Assembly: GCA_030066135.1 (NCBI GenBank)
Contig: JASJCD010000003.1
Coordinates: 1 to 39,324, forward strand
Direction of reading: 5' to 3'
Source of the DNA: Desulfobacterales bacterium
GTDB lineage: Bacteria > Desulfobacterota > Desulfobacteria > Desulfobacterales > UBA5852
DNA: 39,324 nt
Both the position numbers and the translations under genes were made by a program. Under the pieces are notes generated by a model, which saw nothing but the letters and a program-made list of their open reading frames with translations, had not been told where the DNA came from and did no database searches. Positions 27,583 to 35,248 of the stretch are shown in pieces; position 1 is the first letter of the stretch, and every line of letters starts with the position of its first letter.

Positions 27583-28452
27583 ATGGCTGAAAGCCGGTGG
27601 GAAGATCGCAGACAGGAAAACGGAGAGTCGTCTTCAACCATGGCCGGCGCCAAGACCGGCCCCGTGCGCGATCGGCATGAAAAAATCAGACAGCGGGTCA
27701 ACGCCAAGGGCTTTGTCACCATCGAGCAGCTGGCGGCGGAATTCGGGGTTACGCCCCAGACGATTCGGCGCGACATCAACCTGCTCAGCCAGGAAGGCAG
27801 TATTCATCGCTACCATGGCGGTGCAGGGGTTTCAGCCAGCACCGAAAATGTGGCTTACACCCAGCGCAAGGTGTTGTGCTTGAGTGAAAAACAGCAGATC
27901 GCCCAGATGGTGGCGGCGCAGATCCCGGACCATGCATCACTGTTCATCAACATTGGCACGACCACCGAGGAAATTGCCAAATGCCTTGGCGATCACGACC
28001 GGCTGCGGGTCATCACCAACAGTCTCAACGTGGCATCGATTATGGCCGGCAACGAGAACTTTGAAGTCATTGTGGCCGGTGGCCTGGTCCGGCCTCGGGA
28101 CGGCGGTATTGTCGGTCCGCTGACGATTGACTTTATCCAGCAGTTTCGGGTGGATTTCGGCATCATCGGCATCAGCGGAATTGATCTGGACGGCACCCTG
28201 CTCGACTTTGACTACCGTGAGGTGCGTGCGGCCCGGGCCATCATCGACAATTCGCGCAAGGTCTTTCTGGCGGCGGACCATACCAAATTCGGGCGCAATG
28301 CCATGGTCCGACTGGGCAGCATCGGTGAAATCGATGCCCTTTTTACGGATTTACCGCCCGTGGAATCGGTCATGGAAGCCCTGAGCGCCTCCGAAGTAAC
28401 GTTGCATGTGGCCGCCGAGGCACCGCACGGAGGCAATGATCGGCCGAAATAA
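27583..28452 (+). CDS. glpR: DeoR-family regulator, GlpR type
   Basis: The 289-residue protein has an N-terminal DeoR winged helix (FVTIEQLAAEFGVTPQTIRR, then EGSIHRYHGGAG) and a C-terminal sugar-phosphate sensor domain. The sensor contains GISGIDLDGTLLDFDYREV and AADHTKFGRNAMVRLGSI, which closely recall GlpR, the repressor released by glycerol-3-phosphate. It sits between the glpAB arm and the glycerol transporter, with matching palindromes before all three units. ATG 27583 has AGGTGG 6 nt upstream; compared with E. coli GlpR it gives an N-terminal extension of nearly 30 residues, and ATG 27640 would shorten this but has a poor ribosome-binding site. Repression lifted by glycerol-3-phosphate is inferred from the family. 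Confidence 0.9.
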   Translation: MAESRWEDRRQENGESSSTMAGAKTGPVRDRHEKIRQRVNAKGFVTIEQLAAEFGVTPQTIRRDINLLSQEGSIHRYHGGAGVSASTENVAYTQRKVLCLSEKQQIAQMVAAQIPDHASLFINIGTTTEEIAKCLGDHDRLRVITNSLNVASIMAGNENFEVIVAGGLVRPRDGGIVGPLTIDFIQQFRVDFGIIGISGIDLDGTLLDFDYREVRAARAIIDNSRKVFLAADHTKFGRNAMVRLGSIGEIDALFTDLPPVESVMEALSASEVTLHVAAEAPHGGNDRPK

Positions 28453-28488
28453 AACCAGGGTGTAAAATAGCGAAACATTATTGATGCT

Positions 28489-28507
28489 ATTTTCGCTTGC
28501 GAAAAAC
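28489..28507. promoter_or_regulatory. Putative GlpR operator of the glycerol transporter operon
   Basis: ATTTTC-GCTTGC-GAAAAAC contains the perfect inner repeat TTTTCGC-TT-GCGAAAA and differs from the glpA site by one base in the central six. It overlaps a promoter-like pair TTGCGA (28497-28502) and TATGCG (28520-28525, spacer 17, with an extended TG), about 110 nt before glpS. An overlapping inverted repeat AAAATAGC/GCTATTTT (28464-28471 and 28486-28493) could be the 3' hairpin of glpR mRNA. Confidence 0.6.
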
Positions 28508-28619
28508 AATACCGGATGTTATGCGCATTGATTGATCGACACGCATAACTTTCCTACCCCTAGTCCAAACGGTTCACTGCAGGTAAGCTCACAATCTGGC
28601 GGGAGATGGGAGACGGCTC

Positions 28620-29720
28620 ATGGGGCTGGTGCTTGAGAAGGTTGACAAGGTTGTCAGCGGTGAAACACATCTTAGCGGCATCAATCTTGAGTTCCCGGCC
28701 GGTTCCCGCAATGTGCTCCTGGGACGCACGCTCGCCGGTAAAACCTCGCTGCTGCGCATCCTGGCCGGTCTGGACAAGCCCACCCGGGGACGCATCCTCA
28801 TCGATGGGCGTGACGTCACCGGCGTCTCGGTGCGCAAGCGCAGCGTGGCGATGGTCTACCAGCTCTTTATCAACTACCCCTCGCTAACGGTCTACGACAA
28901 CATTGCCTCACCGCTCAAGACCAGCGGCATTGCCAAATCCGAAATCGATCGTCAGGTGCGCGAGATCGCCGCAATGCTGCGGATCGACGATCTGTTGGAC
29001 CGGCTGCCGGCTGAATTGTCCGGCGGTCAGCAGCAGCGGACCGCCATTGCGCGGGCCATGGTCAAGAACGCCGAACTGTTGCTGATGGACGAGCCGCTGG
29101 TCAACCTGGACTATAAGCTCCGGGAAGAGCTGCGGGTCGAGCTTCAGGAAATCTTCGCCCAGCGCAAGGCCATCGTCGTCTACACCACCACCGAGCCGAC
29201 CGAAGCCCTGATGCTGGGCGGCAACATCACCGTCCTCGACGAGGGCCGCATTCTGCAGACGGGTGCCACCCATGAGACTTACCGCAATCCGGCCACCGTC
29301 AAGGTGGCGGAAGTATTCAGTGATCCCCCGATCAATTTCCTGCGCGGCCGTATCCAGGGGGCAAAGGCACGTATCGGCGAGGGAATCCAGGTCCCGCTGA
29401 ATGGTGCCATGCAGTCCCTGGGAGACGGCGAGTATGACTTCGGCATCCGCTCCAACCATTTTTTTCTGGCGCGCACGGGAGAGAACGACTGCCAGGTCGA
29501 GGCACAGGTGGAACTGGCCGAAATCAACGGCTCCGAAACCTTTATTCACTTCCACCACGGCGATGCCCGGCTCGTGGCCCAGGAAGACGGTATCTATCCC
29601 CATCGGATTGGTTCGGCCATCACCCTCTATGTCAACCCGCGCTGTCTATTTGTCTTCGATTTGAAGGGCAACCTGGTTGCCGCTCCTGCCCTTGACAGCA
29701 TTCACGAACGGTCCGCTTAG
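28620..29720 (+). CDS. glpS: Glycerol ABC transporter ATP-binding protein, GlpS type
   Basis: The 366-residue MalK/UgpC-like ATPase energises the importer encoded downstream. Residues about 1-230 are the ATPase domain and 240-360 an OB-type regulatory domain. Walker A is GRTLAGKT (35-42), the Q-loop is Q81, the signature LSGGQ (133-137) is intact and Walker B ends in D157-E158. The H-loop histidine is missing: where MalK has THD, this protein has T190-T191-E192. The partner ATPase next to it has the opposite defect. Gene order (two ATPases, two permeases, a DUF2160 protein and a binding protein) matches the glycerol transporter first described in Rhizobium as GlpSTPQ(U)V. GGGAG precedes the start by about 8 nt. 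Confidence 0.87.
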   Translation: MGLVLEKVDKVVSGETHLSGINLEFPAGSRNVLLGRTLAGKTSLLRILAGLDKPTRGRILIDGRDVTGVSVRKRSVAMVYQLFINYPSLTVYDNIASPLKTSGIAKSEIDRQVREIAAMLRIDDLLDRLPAELSGGQQQRTAIARAMVKNAELLLMDEPLVNLDYKLREELRVELQEIFAQRKAIVVYTTTEPTEALMLGGNITVLDEGRILQTGATHETYRNPATVKVAEVFSDPPINFLRGRIQGAKARIGEGIQVPLNGAMQSLGDGEYDFGIRSNHFFLARTGENDCQVEAQVELAEINGSETFIHFHHGDARLVAQEDGIYPHRIGSAITLYVNPRCLFVFDLKGNLVAAPALDSIHERSA

Positions 29721-29729
29721 GAAACCGCC

Positions 29730-30815
29730 ATGGCGCGCATCGAACTCAATGAAATTGCCCACAGTTATCGCCCCAAACCGGCGAGCGAATCGGATTTTGC
29801 CCTGAAGCGCATCCACCACATGTGGGAGGATGGCGGTGCCTATGCCCTGCTGGGACCGTCGGGTTGCGGGAAGACCACCTTGCTGAACATCATTTCGGGC
29901 CTGCTGACGCCCACCCGCGGCAAGATTTTATACGACGGCGAGGACGTCACCGACCTGCCGCCGGAAAAACGCAACATCGCCCAGGTTTTCCAGTTCCCGG
30001 TCCTCTACGACACCATGACGGTCTTCGACAACCTGGCCTTCCCCCTGCGGAATCGGGGACATGACAGCGCCGATGTCGACCGCCGCGTCCACGAGGTCGC
30101 CGAAATTCTGGAATTGACCCCCTATCTTAAAAAGCGGGCCGCCGGACTGGCGGCCGATGCCAAGCAGAAAATATCCCTGGGCCGGGGGCTGGTGCGCAGC
30201 GATGTGGCCGCCATTCTTTTCGATGAACCCCTGACGGTCATCGACCCCCATCTCAAATGGAACCTGCGGCGCAAACTCAAGGATATTCATGAACAGCTCA
30301 AACTGACCTTTGTCTATGTGACCCACGACCAGGTGGAGGCCCTCACATTCGCCGATAAAGTCGTCGTCATGTACGAGGGCGAAATCGTACAGATCGGCTC
30401 ACCCCAGGATCTCTTTGAAAATCCGGAGCATACTTTCGTCGGATATTTCATCGGCAGCCCCGGCATGAATTTTTTAGACTGCACGCTGGAGGGCGATGTG
30501 GCACGTTGCAATGGTGCCCGCATCAGGATCGACGATGCCGTGGCGGCAAAGGGGCGTGGCATTCAGGGCAAACTGGAACTCGGTATTCGGCCGATGCACC
30601 TTAAATTGTCGAGCGAGGCGGTTGAGGGCGGCGTACCGGCCGATGTCAGGGGGATCGAAGACCAGGGCAGCTGCCGGATCGTCAAGGTCGCCCTGGCAGG
30701 CAAAACCTTGCGGGCCCGGCTGCCTGAGGGCGCATCCATTCCCGAAGGCCAGGCCTGGCTTGTTTTTCCCCCGGCGTGGACCCGGCTGTTTGCCGACGGA
30801 CGACTGGTGAAATAG
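29730..30815 (+). CDS. Glycerol ABC transporter ATP-binding protein, GlpT type
   Basis: The 361-residue second ATPase pairs with GlpS. In the Rhizobium scheme it is GlpT, but the symbol is left blank because glpT elsewhere means the glycerol-3-phosphate antiporter. Walker A is GPSGCGKT (42-49), the Q-loop is Q88, Walker B ends in D165-E166 and the H-loop H199 is present in YVTHDQ. The ABC signature is lost: the place of LSGGQQQR is LAADAKQK (140-147). A dimer with GlpS would thus have one complete ATP site (this Walker A/B and histidine with the GlpS signature) and one degenerate site. It starts 9 nt after glpS with AGGAAA 6 nt upstream. A regulatory OB-type domain fills residues about 240-355. 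Confidence 0.87.
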   Translation: MARIELNEIAHSYRPKPASESDFALKRIHHMWEDGGAYALLGPSGCGKTTLLNIISGLLTPTRGKILYDGEDVTDLPPEKRNIAQVFQFPVLYDTMTVFDNLAFPLRNRGHDSADVDRRVHEVAEILELTPYLKKRAAGLAADAKQKISLGRGLVRSDVAAILFDEPLTVIDPHLKWNLRRKLKDIHEQLKLTFVYVTHDQVEALTFADKVVVMYEGEIVQIGSPQDLFENPEHTFVGYFIGSPGMNFLDCTLEGDVARCNGARIRIDDAVAAKGRGIQGKLELGIRPMHLKLSSEAVEGGVPADVRGIEDQGSCRIVKVALAGKTLRARLPEGASIPEGQAWLVFPPAWTRLFADGRLVK

Positions 30816-30830
30816 TGTCCATCCGGAAAT

Positions 30831-30980
30831 GGTAGATTTTGGTTCAGGCGCCCGCTTTGCGGCGGGATTTCACATCGATATTTTATCGACGGTCGGTGTT
30901 CAACCAACCGCAGCGATTTTGAAACCACAGGCCTAGTGGCGCCACGTCGAGGATTTCAAATGAGCGAGAACGCCGGCCGG
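30831..30980 (-). repeat. Intergenic repeat, copy A (minus orientation)
   Basis: Read on the minus strand, this spacer shares ordered blocks with 35090-35232. They include a CGGCGTT-CGCTC-ATCCTCGA block (30946-30976 here), then TATCGATGTGAAATCCCGC (near 30863-30881), a short GC hairpin, and AACCAAAATC (30834-30843). About 23 of 30 and 17 of 20 positions agree in the two main blocks by eye. It separates the two ATPase genes from the permease genes of one operon (gap 30816-31029, 214 nt). No coding sequence is supported here. Confidence 0.6.
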
Positions 30981-31029
30981 GGCCGAAAGATGCCTTTTAA
31001 GGATGGGCACTAAGCAGTAAGGAGCGGCT

Positions 31030-31911
31030 ATGGAAAAATGGGAAGACAACAAGGCCTGGTTTCTGGTGCTGCCGGCCTTTGTCATTGTCGCCTTCAGCGG
31101 GATCATCCCGTTGATGACCGTGGTCAATTATTCCCTCCAGGACATCTTTGGTCCGGGCCAGGCGGTTTTTGTCGGCACCGAGTGGTTTAAAGAGATGTTG
31201 AGCAACCACCGTTTGCACGACGCGCTGTGGCGCCAGTTCATATTCTCCGGGCTCGTCCTGCTGATCGAGATACCCCTCGGGATCATCATCGCCCTGGCCA
31301 TGCCCAAGCGTGGCTGGGGGGTCTCGGCATCGCTGGTCATTCTGGCGTTGCCCCTGGTCATTCCATGGAATGTGATCGGTACCATCTGGATCATCTTCAC
31401 CCGGCCGGACATCGGCCTGTTCGGTGTGGGCATCAACAGCCTGGATTTGCTGGAGGTGCCCTTCGATCACACGGCCAAACCGATCTATGCATGGATTACG
31501 CTGCTGGCCATGGAGGTCTGGCACTGGACGCCCCTGGTGGCCCTGCTGGCCTATGCCGGGCTGCGGGCCATCCCCGAGGCCTATTATCAGGCGGCCAAAA
31601 TCGACGGCGCCTCGCCCTGGGCCACATTCGTGTATATCCAACTGCCCAAAATGCGCGGTGTGCTGACCATCGCCGTATTGCTGCGCTGGATGGACAGCTT
31701 TCTGATCTACGCCGAACCGTTCGCCCTCACCGGCGGCGGGCCGGGCAATACTACCACCTTCCTGTCGATTTATCTGGTCAAACTGGCCACCATGCAGTTC
31801 GACCTCGGACCGGCGGCGGCTTTTTCCATCATTTATTTTCTGATTGTGCTGCTCTTCAGTTTCGCATTCTATCAGGCCCTGCTGAACGTCGGCCGGGGAG
31901 ACAAGGCATGA
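31030..31911 (+). CDS. glpP: Glycerol ABC transporter permease, GlpP type
   Basis: The 293-residue protein is an inner-membrane permease of the MalF/UgpA type with about six membrane segments, the first being FLVLPAFVIVAFSGIIPLM. The cytoplasmic coupling loop (EAA motif) reads EAYYQAAKIDGASPWATF, the helix that docks on the ATPases. The start has AAGGAG 6 nt upstream, and the stop overlaps the next permease by 4 nt (ATGA). It follows the ATPase genes after a 214-nt spacer with a repeat, so an additional promoter or processing point may exist there. Glycerol as substrate is inferred from the operon type and from the neighbouring GlpR and GlpAB. Confidence 0.88.
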   Translation: MEKWEDNKAWFLVLPAFVIVAFSGIIPLMTVVNYSLQDIFGPGQAVFVGTEWFKEMLSNHRLHDALWRQFIFSGLVLLIEIPLGIIIALAMPKRGWGVSASLVILALPLVIPWNVIGTIWIIFTRPDIGLFGVGINSLDLLEVPFDHTAKPIYAWITLLAMEVWHWTPLVALLAYAGLRAIPEAYYQAAKIDGASPWATFVYIQLPKMRGVLTIAVLLRWMDSFLIYAEPFALTGGGPGNTTTFLSIYLVKLATMQFDLGPAAAFSIIYFLIVLLFSFAFYQALLNVGRGDKA

Positions 31912-32711
31912 AAATCCAGAAACGCACCATTGCGCTGTGTCTTTATTTCGGCATTCTCATTCTTCCGATCTACTGGATGCTCAACATGTCGCTCAGGACC
32001 AATGCCGACATCCTGGGCAATTTCGCCCTTTACCCGGCTGATATCACTTTTCGCAATTATATCAAGATCTTCACAGATCCGACCTGGTATACGGCTTATA
32101 TCAACGCCATCCTCTACGTCAGCATGAATACGGTGATGTCACTGGCCTTTGCCCTGCCGGCGGCCTATGCGTTTTCACGCTATAAATTCATCGGCGACGG
32201 GCAGATGTTTTTCTGGCTGCTGACCAACCGCATGGCCCCCCCGGCGGTCTTTCTGCTGCCTTATCTTCAACTTTATTCGACCTTCAACCTGATGGACACG
32301 CATATTGCGGTGGCTTTGGCCCATTGCCTGTTCAACGTACCCCTGTCCGTCTGGATCCTGGAAGGTTTCATGTCCGGGGTCCCCAAGGAAATCGACGAGA
32401 CGGCCTTTATCGACGGATACAGCTTCCCACGGTTTTTTCTCACCATCTTTATTCCGCTGATTCGCGCCGGGGTCGGTGTGACCGCCTTCTTCTGTTTCAT
32501 GTTCAGCTGGGTCGAACTGCTTTTCGCCCGCACCCTGACAATCACCGAGGCCAAACCGATCGTGGCCACCATGACCCGTACGATCAGTGCCACGGGTCTG
32601 GACTGGGGCCTGCTGGCCGCCGCCGGCGTGCTCACCATCGTGCCGGGCGGTCTGGTGATCTGGTTTGTACGCAACCACCTGGCCAAGGGTTTCGCCCTGG
32701 GCCGCGTTTAA
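31908..32711 (+). CDS. glpQ: Glycerol ABC transporter permease, GlpQ type
   Basis: The 267-residue protein is the second permease, of the MalG/UgpE type, with about six membrane segments (for example LYFGILILPIYWMLNMSL at the N-terminus). The EAA coupling loop reads EIDETAFIDGYSFPRFF. Its ATG overlaps the glpP stop in the arrangement ATGA, so the two are translationally coupled and are expected to form the heterodimeric channel. The same frame is open far upstream to 31227, but that part is an out-of-frame reading of glpP and is not coding. The symbol follows the Rhizobium glycerol transporter and must not be confused with the glycerophosphodiesterase GlpQ. Confidence 0.87.
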   Translation: MKIQKRTIALCLYFGILILPIYWMLNMSLRTNADILGNFALYPADITFRNYIKIFTDPTWYTAYINAILYVSMNTVMSLAFALPAAYAFSRYKFIGDGQMFFWLLTNRMAPPAVFLLPYLQLYSTFNLMDTHIAVALAHCLFNVPLSVWILEGFMSGVPKEIDETAFIDGYSFPRFFLTIFIPLIRAGVGVTAFFCFMFSWVELLFARTLTITEAKPIVATMTRTISATGLDWGLLAAAGVLTIVPGGLVIWFVRNHLAKGFALGRV

Positions 32712-32723
32712 AAGGGAATAGCG

Positions 32724-33002
32724 ATGGGTCTCGAATGGATGTACTGGACCAAGCCGACGGCGATCTTTTTCTCGAGTATCTTCCTGATGCTCTGCGGCAT
32801 GCTGATCTGGGAGCTGGTCTCCCCAACCATCGAGCGCCGCGGTTTCCTGATGATCCCGACGACACGCGGAACGCGTTTTTTTCTGGGGCTTCTGGGAAGC
32901 GCCTATATCCATCTGGCTTGGCTGGGGCTCACCGATCTGTTGCTGTGGTATGGAACGGCACTCTCGGTGGCCTGGATTATCATCGTCATGCGCTGGGGGT
33001 AG
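32724..33002 (+). CDS. Small DUF2160 membrane protein (GlpU type)
   Basis: The 92-residue protein starts MGLEWMYWTKPTAIFF and has two to three hydrophobic segments (AIFFSSIFLMLCGMLIW, FFLGLLGSAYIHLAWLGL and LWYGTALSVAWIIIV). Its length and the tryptophan-rich start match the DUF2160 family. That family occurs almost only between the permease and binding-protein genes of glycerol ABC transporters, as here. It lies 12 nt after the second permease with GGGA as a likely ribosome-binding site. Its function is not known; a transporter accessory subunit in the inner membrane is the natural guess from position and size. Confidence 0.85.
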   Translation: MGLEWMYWTKPTAIFFSSIFLMLCGMLIWELVSPTIERRGFLMIPTTRGTRFFLGLLGSAYIHLAWLGLTDLLLWYGTALSVAWIIIVMRWG

Positions 33003-33139
33003 CCGCCATTTCTCCCCAGGGCCATGCCCTGCCGCCGGTCTGGCCGCCAGGGCGCATTGTAATTATCGCCACCACGACCTGATGTGTGCGGGCGGTAAGA
33101 CTTTCAGCTACCATCACAACAATCGGAGAGGAGGAAACG

Positions 33140-34897
33140 ATGCGACATTTGACCAACCGACGGTTCTGGTGCCGATCCATTCCCATATGGATCGTTTCCT
33201 TGGCATTCATTTTTTGCGGCAGCGCTGTATGGGCATCGAGCCATGGGGCCCAAATGAAAGCGGCCCAAAAATGGGTCGACGAAGAGTTTCAGCCCTCGAC
33301 CCTGAGTAAAAAAGAACAGATGAAGGAAATGGAATGGTTCATCAAAGCCGCCCAGCCCTTCAAGGGGATGAACATCAAGGTCGTGTCCGAAACCATCCCC
33401 ACACACGAATATGAAGCCAAGGTGCTGGCTAAAGCCTTCGAAGAGATCACCGGAATCAAAGTGTCGTTCGACCTGATCCAGGAAGGCGACGTGATTGAAA
33501 AACTCCAGTCCCAGTGGGCTTCAGGGGAAAATCTCTACGATGCCTACATCAACGATTCGGATCTTATCGGCACCCACATGCGCTATGGTCATGTGGTTCC
33601 GCTGACGGATTTTATGAAGGGTGAGGGCAAGGACGTGACCCTGCCCACCCTGGATGTCGATGATTTCATGGGCAAATCCTTTACCACCGGCCCGGATGGC
33701 AAGCTCTATCAGCTGCCCGACCAGCAGTTTGCCAACCTCTACTGGTTCCGCTACGACTGGTTCAACCGGGCGGATTTCAAAAAGAAATTCAAGGAGATCT
33801 ACGGTTACGAACTGGGTGTGCCGGTCAACTGGTCGGCCTACGAGGACATTGCCGAATTCTTCAGTGAACACATCGGCGAAGTCGACGGCAAGGCCATCTA
33901 CGGCCACAATGACTACGGCAAGAAAGCCCCGGATCTGGGCTGGCGCTTTACCGATGCCTGGCTCTCCATGGCCGGCGCCGGCGACAAGGGTATTCCCAAC
34001 GGTGTCCCGGTGGACGAATGGGGAATTCGGGTCGAAGGCTGCCGTCCGGTGGGCGCCAGTGTGGAGCGCGGCGGTGCCGCCAATGGCCCGGCCGCCAAGT
34101 ATGCCCTGCGCAAGTACATGGAGTGGCTGCGCAAATACGCCCCTCCGGGCTCTCTGGGGATGGATTTCTACACCTACCTGCCGGTGCTGGCCAAGGGGCA
34201 TGTGGCCCAGCAGATTTTCTGGTATACGGCCTTCACTTCGGACATGGTCAAGCCGGGCCCGACCGTCAACGCCGACGGCACCCCCAAATGGCGGATGGCC
34301 CCCTCCCCCCATGGCCCCTACTGGGAGGAAGGCATGAAGCTGGGATACCAGGACTGCGGTTCCTGGACCCTGATGAAGAGCACCCCGCTCGAACGCCGTA
34401 AGGCCGCCTGGCTCTTTGCCCAGTTCTGTGTGGCCAAGACCACTTCGCTCAAGAAAACCCACGTGGGCCTTACGCCGATCCGTGACAGTGATATCCGGCA
34501 CGAATCCTTTACCGAGCGGGCACCCAAGCTCGGCGGGCTGGTGGAATTCTACCGCAGCCCGGCCCGTGTGGCCTGGACTCCCACCGGCACGAACGTGCCC
34601 GACTACCCCAAGCTGGCCCAACTGTGGTGGCAGAATATCGGTGAGGCGGTTTCCGGTGAAGTGACCGTGAGCCGGGCCATGGACAACCTGGCGCGCGAGC
34701 AGGATCGGGTGCTGCAACGCATCCAGCGCGCGGGCGTTCAGGGCGAGTGCGGCCCCAAATTGAACGCCAAGAAAGACCCCGAATACTGGCTGAGCCAGCC
34801 CGGCTCACCCAAGGCCAAGGTCAACGAAAAGCCCAAGGGTGAAACGGTCGACTACGACGGGCTGATTCAGGCCTGGCGGGAAGGACGTGTAAAATAG
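33140..34897 (+). CDS. glpV: Glycerol ABC transporter substrate-binding protein, GlpV type
   Basis: The 585-residue protein has a basic N-terminus and a hydrophobic core (SIPIWIVSLAFIFCGSAVWA), a Sec signal peptide probably cut near VWA-SS, so it acts in the periplasm. The mature part is a large family 1-type extracellular binding protein with FEEITGIKVSFDLIQEGD near the N-terminus. At about 580 residues it is larger than the common 420-residue sugar-binding proteins, as is usual for glycerol-type binding proteins. ATG 33140 has GAGGAGG 6 nt upstream; a GTG at 33086 in the same frame is rejected. It is the last gene of the transporter and is followed by a strong terminator. The ligand glycerol is inferred from context. 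Confidence 0.9.
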   Translation: MRHLTNRRFWCRSIPIWIVSLAFIFCGSAVWASSHGAQMKAAQKWVDEEFQPSTLSKKEQMKEMEWFIKAAQPFKGMNIKVVSETIPTHEYEAKVLAKAFEEITGIKVSFDLIQEGDVIEKLQSQWASGENLYDAYINDSDLIGTHMRYGHVVPLTDFMKGEGKDVTLPTLDVDDFMGKSFTTGPDGKLYQLPDQQFANLYWFRYDWFNRADFKKKFKEIYGYELGVPVNWSAYEDIAEFFSEHIGEVDGKAIYGHNDYGKKAPDLGWRFTDAWLSMAGAGDKGIPNGVPVDEWGIRVEGCRPVGASVERGGAANGPAAKYALRKYMEWLRKYAPPGSLGMDFYTYLPVLAKGHVAQQIFWYTAFTSDMVKPGPTVNADGTPKWRMAPSPHGPYWEEGMKLGYQDCGSWTLMKSTPLERRKAAWLFAQFCVAKTTSLKKTHVGLTPIRDSDIRHESFTERAPKLGGLVEFYRSPARVAWTPTGTNVPDYPKLAQLWWQNIGEAVSGEVTVSRAMDNLAREQDRVLQRIQRAGVQGECGPKLNAKKDPEYWLSQPGSPKAKVNEKPKGETVDYDGLIQAWREGRVK

Positions 34898-34937
34898 TGT
34901 CCATCCATTTCTGAATGAACACGAAATAAAAAGGCGC

Positions 34938-34979
34938 TTCCGGCTATGGATCTCATATCATAGCCGGAATAGGGTTTTT
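34938..34979 (+). terminator. Rho-independent terminator of the glycerol transporter operon
   Basis: TTCCGGCTATG (34938-34948) and CATAGCCGGAA (34959-34969) are perfect 11-bp arms with a 10-nt loop. A T5 tract follows at 34975-34979. It lies 40 nt past the glpV stop. Confidence 0.8.
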
Positions 34980-34999
34980 CGCGTCATTGGTCCCAACAG

Positions 35000-35039
35000 G
35001 AAGGGGGAAGCGGCATTCATAACAGCCGCTTCCCCCTTC
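35000..35039. terminator. Second hairpin, perfect 15-bp stem
   Basis: GAAGGGGGAAGCGGC (35000-35014) and GCCGCTTCCCCCTTC (35025-35039) pair perfectly around a 10-nt loop. No T tract follows. It may back up the preceding terminator or end dapA transcripts from the other side. Confidence 0.55.
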
Positions 35040-35089
35040 TGCTGTCAGGCGTCGGGATTAGGCGCTTTCTCTAAATTGTCTTTTGGCCC

Positions 35090-35232
35090 AATCTCGGCGT
35101 TGGGCGCTCGGTTTCAATCCTCGAAATACCAGCGTATTCCTCCGGTTGCGCCCCACCAGATCAGAGCTATCGGATGGGAAGTCCCGCTTTGCGGGGAATC
35201 CTCACGGCCGCCTTGCCGTAACCAAAATCCTA
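35090..35232 (+). repeat. Intergenic repeat, copy B (plus orientation)
   Basis: The blocks are CGGCGTT-CGCTC-ATCCTCGA (35095-35124), TATCGGATGGGAAGTCCCGC (about 35168-35187), a CCCGC-TTT-GCGGG hairpin and AACCAAAATCC (35220-35230). They recur in the same order, inverted, at 30831-30980. The copy lies just beyond the 3' end of dapA. Confidence 0.6.
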
Positions 35233-35248
35233 ATTTAGAAGACAGCCC

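Larger units (their letters stand above)
34898..35248. other. 351-nt spacer between glpV and dapA (convergent)
   Basis: The spacer holds two hairpins (34938-34979 and 35000-35039) and then repeat copy B. No reading frame here has coding support. A 15-nt string that includes the glpV stop codon (34892-34906) also occurs at the stop codon of the second ATPase gene (30810-30824). Confidence 0.6.

Noticed and set aside
31227-31907. Upstream extension of the second permease frame
   Set aside because: It overlaps glpP out of frame with no membrane-like sequence; the ATG at 31908 in the ATGA overlap is the natural start.
33521-34717. 398-residue open frame opposite glpV
   Set aside because: No domain, and it lies wholly inside a well-supported binding-protein gene.
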